Shown: positions 62,871 to 64,000 of the stretch, one piece after another
Numbering within the stretch: position 1 is the stretch's first letter
How the letters are laid out: each line of letters begins with the position of its first letter
Origin: Flavobacterium zepuense
GTDB lineage: Bacteria > Bacteroidota > Bacteroidia > Flavobacteriales > Flavobacteriaceae
NCBI RefSeq assembly: GCF_007097145.1
Contig: NZ_VJVZ01000003.1
Coordinates: forward strand, 1 to 64,000
Length of the DNA stretch: 64,000 nt
Reading direction: 5' to 3'
Made by a program: the position numbers and the translations under genes
Notes under the pieces: generated by a model
The model's input: the letters and a program-made list of their open reading frames with translations, nothing else
Databases searched by the model: none
What the model was told of the DNA's origin: nothing

Positions 62871-62878
62871 TACATTTG
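62871..62878 (+). promoter_or_regulatory. -7 promoter box upstream of the arginine decarboxylase gene
   Basis: TACATTTG. Predicted start around 62884 gives a leader of about 240 nt before ATG 63125, or a leaderless message for the small ORF. Confidence 0.5.
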
Positions 62879-62883
62879 CCCTG

Positions 62884-63060
62884 ATGAAAATAAAACAAGA
62901 CATGTTTTCCCTCTTTGGGGCCAACAGGAAATATGAGTCTTTGGCTACAATATTGCTGCCTGTATTGTCTTTCAGGAATATACACCGGGAAGTGGTTTTA
63001 TACCTGGGTACAAACTGCAGCGAAAAGCTCCAGATACGATATGCTAATTTAAGGGTTTGA
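62884..63060 (+). CDS. Possible 58-codon small ORF upstream of speA
   Basis: ATG 62884 to TGA 63058-63060 encodes 58 residues (begins MKIKQDMFSLFGANRKYES). Composition looks protein-like; no family recognised. Its ATG coincides with the predicted transcription start, so it would be leaderless; alternatively the stretch is a structured 5' leader of speA. Confidence 0.3.
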   Translation: MKIKQDMFSLFGANRKYESLATILLPVLSFRNIHREVVLYLGTNCSEKLQIRYANLRV

Positions 63061-63124
63061 AATTGAGGCTATAATTATAGGATACTACACACACTATTTT
63101 TTAATTCTTACATTATACCTTAAA

Positions 63125-64000
63125 ATGAACACAAAATATTTCGACTTAATAAACCAAACATTTTACTTTCCACAAGAAGAGTTTACACTTAGCAAAGAAA
63201 ATACATTACAGTTTCATAATATTGATTTGATGAAACTGGTTGAGCAGTACGGTACTCCACTAAAGTTTACCTACCTGCCGCAAATTTCATCTAACATCCG
63301 CAAGGCAAAAAGCTGGTTTAGGAATGCGATGGAAAAAAACAAGTACGATGGTAAATACTACTATTGCTACTGTACTAAGAGTTCTCACTTTGAGTACATT
63401 ATGAATGAGGCTTTTAAAAACAATATTCATATAGAAACCTCTGCTGCATTTGATGTTAACATTGTAGAAAAACTGTTAGAGTCGGGTAAAATAAATAAGA
63501 ATACTTATGTAATTTGCAACGGCTTTAAAAGAGACCAGTACATAGAGAATATTGCAAGGCTAATGAACAATGGCCACAAGCAAACCATTCCGATAATTGA
63601 CAATTACGAAGAACTTGACCTGTTACAGGAAAAAATAAACGGTAAGTTTAAAATCGGCATACGTATTGCTGCCGAAGAAGAACCTAAATTTGAGTTTTAT
63701 ACTTCAAGATTAGGTATCGGTTACAAAAACATACTGCCTTTTTACCGCAAGCAAATACTGGAAAATAAGAATGTAGAGCTTAAAATGCTTCACTTCTTTA
63801 TTAATACCGGTATAAGGGATACATCATATTACTGGAACGAGCTTTCTAAATGTTTAAAGGTGTACATTAACCTTAAAAAAGAATGCCCAAGCCTTGACAG
63901 CCTTAATATAGGTGGTGGTTTCCCAATTAAAAACTCGCTTGCTTTTGAGTATGATTATCAATACATGATTGATGAGATTACCAATCAGATAAAAATTGCG
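63125..64000 (+). CDS. speA: Biosynthetic arginine decarboxylase SpeA, N-terminal part
   Basis: 292 codons, running off the window. PLP-binding (alanine-racemase-like) barrel: YGTPLKFTYLPQISSNIRKA, DGKYYYCYCTKSSHFEYIMN (the PLP Lys is in YCTKSSH), HIETSAAFDV, VICNGFKR, IGIRIAAEEE and LNIGGGFPI. It resembles the Flavobacteriia arginine decarboxylase that makes agmatine for polyamines. Start ATG chosen because the conserved N-terminus follows it directly. Confidence 0.85.
   Translation, partial: MNTKYFDLINQTFYFPQEEFTLSKENTLQFHNIDLMKLVEQYGTPLKFTYLPQISSNIRKAKSWFRNAMEKNKYDGKYYYCYCTKSSHFEYIMNEAFKNNIHIETSAAFDVNIVEKLLESGKINKNTYVICNGFKRDQYIENIARLMNNGHKQTIPIIDNYEELDLLQEKINGKFKIGIRIAAEEEPKFEFYTSRLGIGYKNILPFYRKQILENKNVELKMLHFFINTGIRDTSYYWNELSKCLKVYINLKKECPSLDSLNIGGGFPIKNSLAFEYDYQYMIDEITNQIKIA

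Overview
The window looks like chromosomal DNA of a Bacteroidota, most probably a Flavobacteriaceae member (Flavobacterium-like). Reasons: AT-rich DNA, a secreted protein with a C-terminal type IX secretion (T9SS) sorting domain, a subtype-iii type VI secretion system with the Bacteroidota-only TssN and TssO subunits, and TANNTTTG promoter boxes at sensible distances from at least ten start codons. No rRNA, tRNA, CRISPR array, transposase or origin was seen.

Region 1 (1-19800) is accessory and stress-related. It begins with decayed DNA: a phospholipase D-like gene broken by an in-frame amber codon, and a truncated NmrA-type gene whose divergent HxlR regulator survives behind three evenly spaced dyads. 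Then come an aldo/keto reductase, SDR and AraC-regulator operon, a 1-kb stretch of gene remnants (including a HigA-like antitoxin tail), a second HxlR regulator, an ABC-F ATPase, a DoxX-like protein, a DUF1223 protein, a LytTR two-component pair, a DUF6130, alpha/beta-hydrolase and Ohr operon, another SDR, a 1053-residue T9SS-secreted protein and a TPR/HTH regulator. One 16-bp dyad type recurs upstream of the second HxlR gene, the histidine kinase and the SDR.

Region 2 (19995-34720) is a molybdenum island. A 12-gene minus-strand operon runs from an IorA-like 2Fe-2S subunit, a di-haem cytochrome and an IorB-like Mo subunit through XdhC to MoaA, a MocA-like transferase, MoeA, a TSUP membrane protein, MoaD, a MoeB-rhodanese fusion, MoaE and a MoaC-MoaB fusion. 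A cysteine desulfurase converges on its end. A TonB-dependent receptor upstream has the same promoter architecture as the operon (two 21-bp-spaced repeats at the same distance from the -7 box), which suggests co-regulation.

Region 3 (34889-58563) is a T6SSiii locus in two divergent operons. The plus strand carries an NlpC/P60 lipoprotein, tssG, tssN, tssK, tssO, tssH, tssE and tssF. The minus strand carries a PKD protein (probably TssP), tssB, tssC and two tssD (Hcp) genes, then three cargo modules: (i) Hcp2 with an Ntox23-like toxin and a lipoprotein; (ii) VgrG with a DUF3289 effector and a lipoprotein; (iii) a DUF4280 PAAR-like protein with a large predicted cell-wall hydrolase (GH19-like plus C39-like domains) and a lipoprotein. 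Each toxin is followed by a lipoprotein gene, pointing to periplasmic targets and periplasmic immunity. Module (iii) is the most novel-looking part of the window. No clear tssQ or tssR was found.

Region 4 (58556-64000) is mostly housekeeping: a GNAT acetyltransferase, a DUF6642-like protein, a small secreted protein, proline dehydrogenase, aroB, a possible 58-codon small ORF and the start of a biosynthetic arginine decarboxylase that runs off the window.

Family names are from recall of sequence motifs; no database search was run.
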